From assembly GCA_902784785.1 (NCBI GenBank), contig CACZWF010000013.1, positions 1 through 58,066 of the forward strand: a stretch of 58,066 nt of DNA. The letters run 5' to 3'. This document shows, piece by piece, positions 23,874 through 32,999 of this stretch. Each line of letters begins with the position of its first letter. Within the stretch, counting starts at the first letter, position 1. The notes beneath the pieces were generated by a model, which worked only from the letters and a program-made list of their open reading frames with translations, did not search any database and had not been told where the DNA came from. Source of the stretch: an uncultured Bacteroidia bacterium. Lineage in GTDB: Bacteria; Bacteroidota; Bacteroidia; Bacteroidales; UBA932. The position numbers were made by a program, and so were the translations under genes.

Positions 23874-25084
23874 GGATACTGGTAGACTGTCATTGTTTTG
23901 ACTATGTGACATCCGAAGGTGTCAATACGCACATTCGAGGACTCTATAACGCTTTTTTGCGCCTGGCTCCGGAAGATTGGGAGTTTTATTTTGTTTGCAA
24001 GTACCCTGAAAAGTTGACTTGGGCTGGATACGGGGCGGATGCCGATTCCGACTTCTCCAATGAAGTCATATCGTCGAGGGTGCATTTTATCAAACTCTCC
24101 GACCGGGGGAAGTGGTACCGTCTGTTGGTGGAGTATCCGAAAATCATTCGGAAGAACCATATCGACTATGCGCATTTCCAATATACGGCGCCTCCTTTTA
24201 AATCGCGTTTCGGGCATCGTGGCACGCTCGGAGGTCGTTGCCGTACCATTGTAACGCTCCACGACATCTTGTTTAAGGATTTCACCAAATACTTCCCATG
24301 GAAATACAAGCTCGTCAAAGGCGCGCTTTTCTATCTGACGGCCAAGCGGGCGGATTTGCTATTAACCGTATCTGAGTACTCCAAGAGCCGGATTTCCTAT
24401 CATTTCGGCATTCCTGCCGAAGAGGTTTTTGTGACGCCGAATGCCGTGACACGTGATTTCCGGGAAATCGACGAGGAGCAGGCGAGAGCGTTTGTCAGCA
24501 GCCGGGGAGTGGGGAAATACATTCTCTGTGTCAGCCGTTTCGAGCCGCGCAAGCGACAGAACTTATTATTGAGGACCTATCTGGAAATGCGTCTGTGGGA
24601 AAAAGGCTATGACATTGTCTTTATCGGTCGCAAGACGCTGTCCATGCCGGATTTCGACAAGATGCTCGCGACGATGCCGAGCGAAGCGCGTTCGCACGTG
24701 ATCGTGCATTATCACGCACCGTATAAAGAATTGAAATTGTGGTACAAAGCCGCTTCTTTGTTCGTCTATCCGGCGGTGGCGGAAGGATTTGGGATTCCTC
24801 CGATTGAAGCGGGTGCCGCCAAGGTTCCTTGTATCTGTTCCAATCGTACAGCGATGGGCGATTTCAGCTTCTTTGGCGAGAACCACATCAATTGTGATGA
24901 CGCAAGCTTGTTGAAGCAGCGTATCGCTGCTATCTTGGGATTGGATGGGGAGGCTCAGCTGCCGCCCGTCGATGCCATTTCCGAGGAAATCGCCAAAGTC
25001 TATGATTGGGATGTGATTGCGCGCAACCTGATGGAGCACATCATTGCCGACGCAGCGTCTATTTCTTCCCCCCGCGGAAGATAA
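23870..25084 (+). CDS. glycosyltransferase family 4 (GT-B)
   Basis: The 404-residue protein has the two Rossmann-like domains of GT-B enzymes. The N-terminal acceptor domain begins MRILVDCHCFDYVTSEG. The C-terminal donor domain has ILCVSRFEPRKRQNLLL at about 217-234 and the E-x7-E motif in VAEGFGIPPIEAG at about 302-316. It probably adds a sugar to a lipopolysaccharide, capsule or glycoprotein glycan together with the preceding GT2. Its 3' end overlaps the convergent lytic transglycosylase gene by 26 bases. Confidence 0.9.
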   Translation: MRILVDCHCFDYVTSEGVNTHIRGLYNAFLRLAPEDWEFYFVCKYPEKLTWAGYGADADSDFSNEVISSRVHFIKLSDRGKWYRLLVEYPKIIRKNHIDYAHFQYTAPPFKSRFGHRGTLGGRCRTIVTLHDILFKDFTKYFPWKYKLVKGALFYLTAKRADLLLTVSEYSKSRISYHFGIPAEEVFVTPNAVTRDFREIDEEQARAFVSSRGVGKYILCVSRFEPRKRQNLLLRTYLEMRLWEKGYDIVFIGRKTLSMPDFDKMLATMPSEARSHVIVHYHAPYKELKLWYKAASLFVYPAVAEGFGIPPIEAGAAKVPCICSNRTAMGDFSFFGENHINCDDASLLKQRIAAILGLDGEAQLPPVDAISEEIAKVYDWDVIARNLMEHIIADAASISSPRGR

Positions 25085-26252
25085 CGAGTTTCTGTCCGAC
25101 GCGGATATTGTTGTTTTTCAGTCCGTTCCAGCGTTTGATCTGGGCCACGGTGCAGCCGTGACGAATGGCGATTTTCCCCAGGACATCCCCGCTCTTTACC
25201 TTATATATAATGCGTTCGCCGTCCATTCCGTCCTTGAGTTTCTTCAGGGTGACGGGGTTGAAGAGCGAGTCCGCTTTCCAGGCGTAGATTTCTTCTTCAT
25301 GGTCAATGAAGTCATTCACATACGCATAAGGCACGCGAAGCACATACGCTCCGTCTTTGCCGGGAATGATTTCGTGGCGATATTGGGGATTCAGCGCCTG
25401 CAGGGTTTTGCGCGGAATGCCGGCGACTTTTTCCACCTGCTTGAAGTGAAGCATCTTGGTGACGCGGATGGTATCGATGGGGCCCAGATCCGCTTCCTGG
25501 GTCGGGACAATGCCGTGCTCTTTGTAATAACGGGTGATGTACAGGGCTGCGATGAAGGCCGGGAAATAACCCCTCGTTTCGCGCGGAAGCCAATTGTAAA
25601 TCTCCCAGAAATCCCGTTTCCCGCTGCGGCGGATGGCCTTCTGCACATTGCCGGCCCCGCAGTTGTAGGATGAGATGGCCAGCGGCCAGTCCCCAAAGAC
25701 TTCATACGCATCTTTCAGATAGCGTGCGGCGGCATCGGCGGACTTGTAAACATCCAGACGCTCGTCCACGAAGGAGTCGATTTTCAAGCCGTATTTCTTT
25801 CCCGTCGAGTACATGAATTGCCACATACCGCGTGCTCCGGCTCTGGACGTGGCGGTAGGGTTCAGCGCCGATTCGATAATGGCCATCGCCTTGAGTTCTT
25901 CCGGCAGGTCGTAGCGGGTGAAAACTTCTTCGAAAATAGGCATGAAGATATTGCAGCGTCCCAGCACATCGCCCATAGAGCTGCGGCGACGGTCGGAATA
26001 CAGGGCCATGAAATTGCGGACGATGCTGTTGTACGAGAGGGGAATGAAAGAATTCATCTCGTTCAAGCGGCGGATGAAAACGGAATCCGGTGTCGTGCTG
26101 GGAATCCGTTCATCAATGTCTCCTTCTTCCACAATCCAGCGCAACGGGGCCTGTTGCCATTTTCCGATGCGGATATGCAGGCTGTCGCTGAGGGATTTGA
26201 GCTCATCGGCAAAATCGCAGGTGTCCGGCTGATTCTCCGGGAAATCGGCCAT
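25059..26252 (-). CDS. mltD: membrane-bound lytic murein transglycosylase, MltD-like
   Basis: The 397-residue frame contains an SLT domain with catalytic Glu in AIIESALNPTATSRAG (about residues 125-140), SYNCGAGNVQKAI, and one clear C-terminal LysM domain (YKVKSGDVLGKIAIRHGC); a second LysM-like stretch precedes it. It cleaves glycan strands of peptidoglycan in the periplasm. The first ATG gives MADFPENQPD with no signal peptide, yet the frame stays open and Ser-rich for at least 60 codons upstream, overlapping the DUF5683 gene, without a usable start. The native N-terminus is therefore unclear. It follows the DUF5683 and par genes, a conserved Bacteroidota cluster. Confidence 0.85.
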   Translation of the reverse strand: MADFPENQPDTCDFADELKSLSDSLHIRIGKWQQAPLRWIVEEGDIDERIPSTTPDSVFIRRLNEMNSFIPLSYNSIVRNFMALYSDRRRSSMGDVLGRCNIFMPIFEEVFTRYDLPEELKAMAIIESALNPTATSRAGARGMWQFMYSTGKKYGLKIDSFVDERLDVYKSADAAARYLKDAYEVFGDWPLAISSYNCGAGNVQKAIRRSGKRDFWEIYNWLPRETRGYFPAFIAALYITRYYKEHGIVPTQEADLGPIDTIRVTKMLHFKQVEKVAGIPRKTLQALNPQYRHEIIPGKDGAYVLRVPYAYVNDFIDHEEEIYAWKADSLFNPVTLKKLKDGMDGERIIYKVKSGDVLGKIAIRHGCTVAQIKRWNGLKNNNIRVGQKLVIFRGGKK

Positions 26253-26287
26253 GCCGAGACTGTCTGCCTGGCCATCCGCCGGAATAT

Positions 26288-27337
26288 TCAGCGGGTCCGC
26301 CGCAACGAATAGGCTGTCCTGACCTGCAACAAGGCTGACAGAGGAGTGGGATAATGTATCTGAGTTGGAAGGGCTGGGTTCGACCGAAAGAAGGCAAAGG
26401 CAAGTCCGTAGGCATCGGGGACCATCGGACGGTATCCATTCGTGGGTCTGTATCCGTTCGGGGAATCCAGACTGGCGTAATTTTCATACGAAGAAATCAC
26501 CGAGGGCTGGATGCGCACGCTGATGTTGTCGTTGACTTCGAAGTCGCCCAAATAGGCAAAAACGTTGGCGTCAATGACTTGCAGCAGATAAAATCCGACC
26601 AGCGCCAGCATGGAATAATCACGGTAGCGGCGGTATTCATCCCGATACCATTTGGCGGTTTCTGCCGGAATGGGCGTCGATGCGCTGGTTTCCGGGTCGC
26701 TCGCCTGGTTGTAAATCCAACGGTAACGTTCGTAATTGGTTTTGTTGGTCACATAAAAATGGACGCTGCCCATCAGGCAGGCCCAATAAATGGGCACTTT
26801 CCACGCTTCTCCATTGTAGATTTGGCCCATGCCCGGGCAGAGCAGGGAATAGAGGGTGGCGCGTCCCGGAAGGGGTTTGCGGTCCGGATGGTAGCAGATG
26901 GTTCCGTCCAGGAAGGAAGCCCAGTACATCAACCCGCCTCCGGCAAAAAACCAAGGGAAAGCGTTTTTGCACCATTCATCTCCGGTTTTCTTGTAGCGCA
27001 GGTAGGTCCAGGTACCGCCGCCAAAGCCGGCGAGCAGTCCGGTGTACAGGATGGGAAGTTTCCAGTAATGCTTGTTGTAAATCTGCATACCCCCGACAAA
27101 GACAAGGGATCCTGCGGCCAGCGTGCCGATGCGGGCCGTGCGTTTGTGTCCCAGTCCGCCGAAATATTCCGCAAAGGAAAAGAGTTTGTCGGAAGTGTCT
27201 CTTTTTTCCTTGACGGTGGTGTCGTTGTATTGTTGGCTGAAGGCCTCCCTGCGGTCGAATTGGGCAAAACTGACAGACGGGCTCATCGCGAACAGAAGGA
27301 CCGTCAACAGCAGGTATCTGGCTTTCAAACGAACCAT
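26288..27337 (-). CDS. DUF5683 family membrane protein
   Basis: The protein is 349 residues from the ATG of MVRLKARYLLLTVLLF; an upstream TTG would add 10 residues. A signal peptide ends near SFAQ. It is followed by a charged linker and then the DUF5683 region with several hydrophobic segments and conserved turns (ATLYSLLCPGMGQIYNGEAWKVPI at about 167-190, part of which marks the family). It is a predicted inner-membrane protein of unknown role. The position between parB and mltD is the standard one in Bacteroidota and suggests a link to envelope growth or segregation. Confidence 0.85.
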   Translation of the reverse strand: MVRLKARYLLLTVLLFAMSPSVSFAQFDRREAFSQQYNDTTVKEKRDTSDKLFSFAEYFGGLGHKRTARIGTLAAGSLVFVGGMQIYNKHYWKLPILYTGLLAGFGGGTWTYLRYKKTGDEWCKNAFPWFFAGGGLMYWASFLDGTICYHPDRKPLPGRATLYSLLCPGMGQIYNGEAWKVPIYWACLMGSVHFYVTNKTNYERYRWIYNQASDPETSASTPIPAETAKWYRDEYRRYRDYSMLALVGFYLLQVIDANVFAYLGDFEVNDNISVRIQPSVISSYENYASLDSPNGYRPTNGYRPMVPDAYGLAFAFFRSNPALPTQIHYPTPLSALLQVRTAYSLRRTR

Positions 27338-27370
27338 CCAGCGGGATATGAGGGAAACCGGGCGCAAACG

Positions 27371-28294
27371 TCAGTTCTTTTCAAACAAGTCGATAAAAGC
27401 GTCGAGTTGGGCCTGGTCGGAGAAACTGATGGTCACGCGACCGCTGCCGCCTTTCCCGAGTTTGACATTGACCTTGCCGTCAAAATAGCGTCCGATGACC
27501 TCTGCGGCTTTGTAACAATATTCCGGAAGTGTCTCCGCTTCGCCGCTCTGGCTGCTTTTATTCATTTTCGAGATGCGCTCTTCCAAAGCCCGGACGGACA
27601 GTCCCTCACGGATGCACAGGTCGCACAATTGCTCTTGCAGGGCCGTATCTTCAATGCCGAGAATGACTTTGGCGTGTCCCACGCTCAACAGGCCTTCTTT
27701 GAGGTCGTGCTGGAGTTTGGGGGAGAGCTTCAACAAACGCAGGTAGTTGGTAATCGAGCTGCGTTTCTTGCCCACGCGCTGGGCCATCTGGTCCTGGGTC
27801 AGGTGGCATTCGTCAATCAGCCGCTGGTAGCTCATCGCCACTTCGATGGGGTCCAGATCTTCGCGCTGGATGTTCTCCACGATGGCCATTTCGAGCATCC
27901 CCTGGTCGTCCGTCTGGACGATGTAGGCGGGAATCACTTCCATTCCGGCCATACGGCAGGCACGATAACGGCGTTCTCCGCTGACAATCTGGTATTTGCC
28001 TTCGCTGCGGCTGCGAACCGTAATCGGCTGGATGAGTCCGAGAGCTTTGATGGACTCGCTCAACTCTTCGAGCGCCTGCTCGTCGAAAGTCACACGGGGC
28101 TGGTACGGGTTGGGCTCGATCAGATCGATATGAATCCGGATGATGTCGGATGCTTTGGCCGGTGCGGCGCCGGTCGTGGATACAATTTCCTTGTTCACAT
28201 AACCTACCGGACGCCGGATTTCTTTCAAATCCTGCTCGGCGCCGGGCAGAATGGCGCCCAGTCCTTTTCCGAGCCCGTATTGTTTCTTTGCCAT
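27371..28294 (-). CDS. parB: chromosome-partitioning protein ParB
   Basis: The 307-residue protein starts with the typical KQYGLGKGLGAIL. Residues about 49-140 form the ParB nuclease-fold/CTP-binding domain (EPNPYQPRVTFD, VSGERRYRACRMAG with the GxRRxxA box). A helix-turn-helix region follows at about 150-215 (LTQDQMAQRVGKKRSSITNYL), then a C-terminal dimerisation part (VNVKLGKGGSGRVTISF). It binds parS sites and spreads on DNA to drive origin segregation with ParA. Its start codon shares one base with the parA stop (TAATG). Confidence 0.95.
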   Translation of the reverse strand: MAKKQYGLGKGLGAILPGAEQDLKEIRRPVGYVNKEIVSTTGAAPAKASDIIRIHIDLIEPNPYQPRVTFDEQALEELSESIKALGLIQPITVRSRSEGKYQIVSGERRYRACRMAGMEVIPAYIVQTDDQGMLEMAIVENIQREDLDPIEVAMSYQRLIDECHLTQDQMAQRVGKKRSSITNYLRLLKLSPKLQHDLKEGLLSVGHAKVILGIEDTALQEQLCDLCIREGLSVRALEERISKMNKSSQSGEAETLPEYCYKAAEVIGRYFDGKVNVKLGKGGSGRVTISFSDQAQLDAFIDLFEKN

Positions 28295-29064
28295 TATTTA
28301 CTATTCTTTTTGATTACCTCGGAGGCGAAATTCATATAATTGGAGGTCCCGTTGCTGATGACATCATATAAAATGATGGGCTTCCCGTGGGAAGGAGCTT
28401 CGCTCAAACGGATGTTCCGCTGGATGATGGTATCAAAAACCAGGCCGCCGAAATGTTCCCGCAAATCGTCCAGGACCTGGTTGTGCAAGCGGGTGCGGCC
28501 GTCGAACATCGTGACGAGGAAGCCTTCGATGGTCAATTCGGGGTTCAGTTCGGATTTGATGATGCGGATGGTCTGGGAGAGTTTTCCCAATCCTTCGAGG
28601 GCAAAGAACTCCGGCTGTACGGGGATGATGACCGAATCGGAGGCGGTAAGCGCATTGATGGTAATCAAGCCGAGGGAAGGGGAGCAGTCAATCAAGATGA
28701 AGTCATAGTCGTCCCGGAGCGGCTCCAGGGCGTTTTTTAGTAAAAATTCTTTGCCTTCTTCCTCGATTTTTTCGGTTTCGATGCCCACCAGGTTGATGTT
28801 GGCGGGAATCATGTGCAACTGGGCGATTTCTGTCTGAATCAGTGCATCGTGGATGTCGAGCGTTCCGTAGAGCACTTCGTAGAGCGTACGGTCCTGGTTC
28901 TGGTCGGGCAGGAAGTTGAGCCCGGAGGTCGTATTGGCCTGAGGGTCAGCATCAATAATGAGCACTTTTTTTTCCAAGACGGCCAGCGATGCGGCCAAGT
29001 TGATGGCCGTGGTCGTCTTGCCCACTCCACCTTTCTGATTCGCGATTGAAATGACTTTTCCCAT
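28294..29064 (-). CDS. parA: chromosome-partitioning ATPase ParA/Soj
   Basis: The 256-residue protein, taken from MGKVISIANQKGGVGKTT, has the deviant Walker A motif KGGVGKTT, Walker A' at about 37-43 (IIDADPQANTTSG) and LIDCSPSLGLITINAL. Upstream in-frame sequence overlaps the divergent kinase region and was excluded. It is the ATPase partner of ParB in chromosome segregation. A TATCTTTG at 29071-29078 on the minus strand places the transcript start very near the ATG, so the message may have almost no leader. Confidence 0.95.
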   Translation of the reverse strand: MGKVISIANQKGGVGKTTTAINLAASLAVLEKKVLIIDADPQANTTSGLNFLPDQNQDRTLYEVLYGTLDIHDALIQTEIAQLHMIPANINLVGIETEKIEEEGKEFLLKNALEPLRDDYDFILIDCSPSLGLITINALTASDSVIIPVQPEFFALEGLGKLSQTIRIIKSELNPELTIEGFLVTMFDGRTRLHNQVLDDLREHFGGLVFDTIIQRNIRLSEAPSHGKPIILYDVISNGTSNYMNFASEVIKKNSK

Positions 29065-29070
29065 ATCGTA

Positions 29071-29078
29071 CAAAGATA
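29071..29078 (-). promoter_or_regulatory. possible -7 element for parA
   Basis: TATCTTTG on the minus strand lies 7 bases before the parA ATG. A TTTG is found 22 bases further upstream, slightly beyond the usual spacing. The opposite strand has TAACTTTG at 29092-29099 for the divergent kinase gene. Confidence 0.35.
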
Positions 29079-29113
29079 GCGAAAAAATCTGTAACTTTGG
29101 CAAAATTCTCAGA

Positions 29114-30052
29114 ATGGAAAAGAATAAAATCTGGAAAGTCATCGTCAATCCCCACGCGGCCAGCGGCAGGATGATGCGGGCCTGGAAGAAAATCAAGTCC
29201 CTGATGGACAAGGAACAAATCGCGATGGATGTTGCGTTTACCGAGCGCAAACGGCATGCGGTGGACCTGGTTCGGGAGGCGGCGCAGGATGGATTCCGGC
29301 GTTTCTTGGCTGTCGGTGGCGACGGAACCGCTCACGAATTGTTGGAGGGCATCGCATCGATGGCCCTTCCTGCCGGCAATTTGTCGGAATATACATTGGG
29401 CGTGATGCCGGTCGGTTCGGGTAATGACTGGGCGAAAGGTCATCAAGTGAGTCACCGTCCGAAAGATTGGGTGTCGCTGTTGAAAGAAGAATCTTTTGGA
29501 AAACAGGATGTCGTCCAGATTACTTCGGGCGGTGAAAATGCCTATATGCTGAATGTCGGCGGCATCGGTTTCGACGCGATGGTCTGCCGTCGGGTGAACG
29601 CCCGCAAAGACAGGGGCGCTTCCGGGAAAATCCTTTATGTGGAAGGGCTTCTGTATAATATTTTCCATTACAAACCCTCTCCGGTCCGCGTCAAGGTGGA
29701 CGGAAAAGAAGTGTTCAGCGGTCCGTTTTATTCCATCGCCTTTGCTATCGGTCCCTATTGCGGCGGGGGAATGCGCCAATGTCCCGGCGCCCGCTTCGAT
29801 GACGGTTTGCTGGATATGACCTTGGTACCCAGGCTGTCCATTCCGACCCTGTTGACCAAGATGCCGCGTTTGTTCACGGGATCCATCGACCGGGTCAAAC
29901 AACTGGTTTTCGCCCGGGGAAAAGAGTTTGAAGTCGAGGTGCTGGCCGGTACGGAAGAAATGATGGAAGCGGACGGGGAAATCGTGGCCGCCACCCCGGT
30001 CAAATTGTCTATTGTGCCACAGCAGCTCAATGTGGTCAGTGCGTTGAAATAA
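29114..30052 (+). CDS. diacylglycerol/lipid kinase family protein
   Basis: The 312-residue protein, started at MEKNKIWKVIVNPHAASGR, carries the DAGK catalytic domain with VGGDGTAHELLEG at about 71-83 for nucleotide binding and VMPVGSGNDWAKG at about 103-115. The rest is the beta-rich C-terminal domain (DDGLLDMTLV). It phosphorylates a lipid such as diacylglycerol or a related substrate at the inner membrane. It is divergent from parA and sits 6 bases upstream of the next gene. Confidence 0.9.
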   Translation: MEKNKIWKVIVNPHAASGRMMRAWKKIKSLMDKEQIAMDVAFTERKRHAVDLVREAAQDGFRRFLAVGGDGTAHELLEGIASMALPAGNLSEYTLGVMPVGSGNDWAKGHQVSHRPKDWVSLLKEESFGKQDVVQITSGGENAYMLNVGGIGFDAMVCRRVNARKDRGASGKILYVEGLLYNIFHYKPSPVRVKVDGKEVFSGPFYSIAFAIGPYCGGGMRQCPGARFDDGLLDMTLVPRLSIPTLLTKMPRLFTGSIDRVKQLVFARGKEFEVEVLAGTEEMMEADGEIVAATPVKLSIVPQQLNVVSALK

Positions 30053-30058
30053 AGTCCG

Positions 30059-30493
30059 ATGGAAAAGGTATTCGACCCCCTTCGCAAGAAAGAGGTGGCG
30101 CTCACGCCCGAAGAGCAGGTGCGCCAGTGGTTCATCGCCGTCCTGCACGAAGAAATGCAGGTTCCTTATTCGATGATGAACAGCGAGGTTTCGCTCCAAC
30201 TGGGCGGGAAAAGGATGCGGTCGGATATCGTCGTTTTCGCCCGGGACCTGCATCCGATGATGTTGGTCGAGTGCAAGCGGCCGGACGTGGAACTGACCCG
30301 CGAAGTGGCCGACCAGATTTTTCGCTACAATTATGTGATGGATGTCCCTTTTTTCGTAGCGACCAACGGACAAAATACCTATATTTGCAAGAGAAATGCG
30401 GAAGGCGGCGAATTCTTGACGCAGGCGCCCAGCTTTACGCAGATGCTGGAAGAATATGAGTGCTACCATAACGGAAGGGTATCTGAACCATAA
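30059..30493 (+). CDS. HsdR N-terminal-like nuclease-fold protein
   Basis: The 144-residue protein consists of a single type I restriction HSDR_N-like domain. It has VRQWFIAVLHEE, RSDIVVF and the acidic/basic core LVECKRP (about residues 70-76), equivalent to the PD-(D/E)xK site. No helicase or methyltransferase genes are nearby, so it is not part of a restriction system. Stand-alone proteins like this are frequent in Bacteroidota next to housekeeping genes. Its role is unknown. It overlaps the following nucleotidyltransferase gene by 38 bases. Confidence 0.82.
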   Translation: MEKVFDPLRKKEVALTPEEQVRQWFIAVLHEEMQVPYSMMNSEVSLQLGGKRMRSDIVVFARDLHPMMLVECKRPDVELTREVADQIFRYNYVMDVPFFVATNGQNTYICKRNAEGGEFLTQAPSFTQMLEEYECYHNGRVSEP

Positions 30494-31982
30494 GGTTTTC
30501 TCCATCGTGTCGGATTGCGCCGAGGCGATGGGGGTGCGCGCCTTTGTCATCGGAGGCTATGTCCGCGATTGTTTCCTCGGCCGCCCTTGCAAGGATGTGG
30601 ACATCGTGGTGGAAGGCAGCGGTATCGAACTGGCGCTGTCCGTGGCCAAGGCCGTCCGCTCCAAAGTATCCGTTTATAAGAATTTCGGAACGGCGATGTT
30701 GCGCTACAAAGACCTGGAAGTGGAATTTGTGGGCGCCCGCAAGGAAAGTTACCATCGGGAATCGCGCAAGCCCATCGTCGAGGATGGGACGCTGGAAGAC
30801 GACCAGTTGCGGCGCGATTTTACCATCAATGCGATGGCTTTCAGCCTCTGCAAAGAGGATTATGGGGCTTTGGTGGACCCCTTCGGCGGTATCCGGGATT
30901 TGGCGGCTGGCATCATCCGCACCCCTTTGGATCCGGACACCACTTTCAGCGACGATCCGCTCCGTATGCTTCGGGCCATCCGTTTTGCCACCACGCTCTC
31001 GACGGCGGAGCAAAAATTCACCATCGTTCCCGAGTGCTTGGATTCCATCCGCCGGCAGTTGGACCGTCTTTCCATTCTCTCGAAAGAAAGAATCGCCGAG
31101 GAACTCAATAAAATTTTGGTCTGCCACCGTCCTTCGTCCGCGTTCGTGCTGATGGAGGAACTGGGTATGCTGCAAGTCTTTTTGCCCGAACTGGCCCAAC
31201 TCAAAGGGGTGGAAACTATGGAAGGCAAGGGCCATAAGGAGAATTTCTCGCACACGATGATGGTGCTGGACAATATCTGTGAGTTGGAGGAAGCTGCGAT
31301 TGCTGAAGGAAAACTCAATGACTATCAACTGGAAGAAAACGAATGGGTGGCGACCGTCCGTATCAAGCCCAATGTGTGGCTGCGATGGGCGGCGCTCCTG
31401 CACGATATCGCCAAGCCGCGCTGCAAACGCTTCGAGCCGGGCATCGGATGGACTTTCCACGGCCACGAATATCTGGGCGGCAAGATGGTGCCGCGTATTT
31501 TCGCCTCGCTCAAACTGCCTTTGAACGAGAAGATGAAATATGTGCAGAAACTCGTTTCCCTGCATTTGCGTCCCATCGCCTTGGTGACGGATGAGGTGAC
31601 GGATTCAGCCGTCCGTCGGCTGTTGTTCGATGCGGGCCACGATATCGATGACCTGATGCTGCTCTGTCACGCGGATATCACCTCCAAGAACCCCCGCAAG
31701 GTGGAGCGCTTGCACGAAAATTTCAAAAAAGTGCAGCAGAAAATGGTGGTGGTCGAGGAGAAAGACAGCATCCGTAATTTCAAGAACCCGAGTACGGGGG
31801 ATTATACTATGGAAGTGTTCGGGATTCCGCCTTCCCACGATATCTCCATTATCAAAGATTATATTAAGGATGCGATTCTGGAAGGGGAGATTCCCAACGA
31901 ATGGGAGGCTGCGCGTGAACTGATGTTCCGCAAGGCGGCCGAAATGGGTTTGCAACCGGTTCAGCGCGATGGCGATTCTTGA
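30456..31982 (+). CDS. cca: CCA tRNA nucleotidyltransferase/poly(A) polymerase family with HD domain
   Basis: The 508-residue protein has the class II nucleotidyltransferase head at about 10-160: VIGGYVRDCFLG, the catalytic Asp pair in KDVDIVV (Asp47, Asp49), and RRDFTINAMAF. It is followed by the RNA-binding helical part and an HD domain at about 300-400 (WAALLHDIAKPRC). It is likely to build or repair the CCA end of tRNAs; the HD part may give a phosphatase or phosphodiesterase activity. Its 3' end overlaps the Xer gene by 14 bases, and it is in a rightward operon that starts with the lipid kinase. Confidence 0.9.
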   Translation: MSATITEGYLNHKVFSIVSDCAEAMGVRAFVIGGYVRDCFLGRPCKDVDIVVEGSGIELALSVAKAVRSKVSVYKNFGTAMLRYKDLEVEFVGARKESYHRESRKPIVEDGTLEDDQLRRDFTINAMAFSLCKEDYGALVDPFGGIRDLAAGIIRTPLDPDTTFSDDPLRMLRAIRFATTLSTAEQKFTIVPECLDSIRRQLDRLSILSKERIAEELNKILVCHRPSSAFVLMEELGMLQVFLPELAQLKGVETMEGKGHKENFSHTMMVLDNICELEEAAIAEGKLNDYQLEENEWVATVRIKPNVWLRWAALLHDIAKPRCKRFEPGIGWTFHGHEYLGGKMVPRIFASLKLPLNEKMKYVQKLVSLHLRPIALVTDEVTDSAVRRLLFDAGHDIDDLMLLCHADITSKNPRKVERLHENFKKVQQKMVVVEEKDSIRNFKNPSTGDYTMEVFGIPPSHDISIIKDYIKDAILEGEIPNEWEAARELMFRKAAEMGLQPVQRDGDS

Positions 31983-32997
31983 CGAATATCTCGATTACGT
32001 GCGTTTCGTGCGGCGATATTCTTCCCGGACGGCCGAAATCTACGAGGAAGTCCTGAAGAATTTTATCCGTTGCTGCGTAGATGCGGATGCAGGCGTACAG
32101 GCGCAGGTATCGGGGGACAACTCCCTCGAAGTGACGGACGACGCTTTGCTGAAGGCCCTGACCCCGACGCAGGTGCGCAACTACGAGGTTTATCTTCTGG
32201 ATGCCTGCCGGATGAAGCCGCGCACCGTCAATCAGCATCTGTCGGCCCTGAGCAGTTTCTGTCGCTATCTCATTTCGCGGAAGATGCTGGCCTCCAATCC
32301 CGTATCGGTGGTCAAACGTCCCAAGCAGGAACAACGTCTGCCTGAATTCTATCGCGACGACGCACTGGAAAAATATTTTCAGGAAACCGCCTGGTGGGCC
32401 AGCCGGGAATCCTTGGACTTGCACGCAGGGCAGAAAGGGGATTTGGCGCGCAGCGAATCTGCCAAAGAGGCCTATATGCACCGGCTTTCGCGCCTGATTA
32501 TTTCCATCCTCTATTCGACCGGCATCCGCCGGGCGGAGCTCATTTCCCTCACGCGTTCTTCCTTCGACCCCCAGAGAAAAGTACTCCAAGTGCACGGAAA
32601 AGGCGATAAAATGCGCACAATTCCTTTGGTTTTTTCTTTAATTGAAGAAATTTTAGTATATTTGAATGCAGTTGACATGTTGATGGAAGGTTCGTATGGA
32701 CCGGGCGATCCGCTGCTCTTGACGCCGGCTGGAGGGAAAATGTATCCTGCATTCGTCGACCGGGCCGTCAAAGCGGAGTTGGGAGGAGCAGAAGGCATCA
32801 GCGGGAGACTTTCTCCCCACGTGCTGCGCCACTCCCTGGCCACCGAACTCCTGAGCGAAGGGGGAGACCTCTATTCGATCAAGGAACTCCTCGGACACTC
32901 CTCGCTGGCGGCGACCCAGATTTATACGCACAGTTCCATCGCACAACTGTCAAAAGTTTATCAATCCGCCCATCCCAGGGCAAAAAAAAGGAGGTAA
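31969..32997 (+). CDS. xerD: Xer-type tyrosine recombinase
   Basis: The 342-residue protein is about 40 longer than typical XerC/XerD. An N-terminal SAM-like domain is followed by the catalytic domain with Arg187 (TGIRRAEL), Lys211 (VHGKGDKMR), His284 and Arg287 (HVLRHSLA), His310 (LLGHSS) and Tyr319 (QIYTHSS). An extra segment at about 138-168 (WWASRESLDLHAGQK) lies between the domains. Core location between cca and a hibernation factor suggests a role in chromosome dimer resolution, not element mobility. I cannot decide XerC or XerD; the symbol is tentative. Confidence 0.88.
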   Translation: MAILDEYLDYVRFVRRYSSRTAEIYEEVLKNFIRCCVDADAGVQAQVSGDNSLEVTDDALLKALTPTQVRNYEVYLLDACRMKPRTVNQHLSALSSFCRYLISRKMLASNPVSVVKRPKQEQRLPEFYRDDALEKYFQETAWWASRESLDLHAGQKGDLARSESAKEAYMHRLSRLIISILYSTGIRRAELISLTRSSFDPQRKVLQVHGKGDKMRTIPLVFSLIEEILVYLNAVDMLMEGSYGPGDPLLLTPAGGKMYPAFVDRAVKAELGGAEGISGRLSPHVLRHSLATELLSEGGDLYSIKELLGHSSLAATQIYTHSSIAQLSKVYQSAHPRAKKRR

Positions 32998-32999
32998 TT

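Noticed and set aside
26354-28339. A 661-residue frame on the plus strand
   Set aside because: It lies opposite DUF5683 and parB, which have full family motifs; the plus-strand translation has no recognisable domain and is a shadow of GC-rich codon use.
30059-30493. Part of a type I restriction system
   Set aside because: Only the small HSDR_N-like domain is present, with no helicase, specificity or methylase genes; the neighbours are housekeeping genes.
28952-30550. A 532-residue minus-strand frame opposite the lipid kinase and HsdR_N-like genes
   Set aside because: The His/Gln-rich composition is typical of an antisense shadow; the plus-strand genes have clear motifs.
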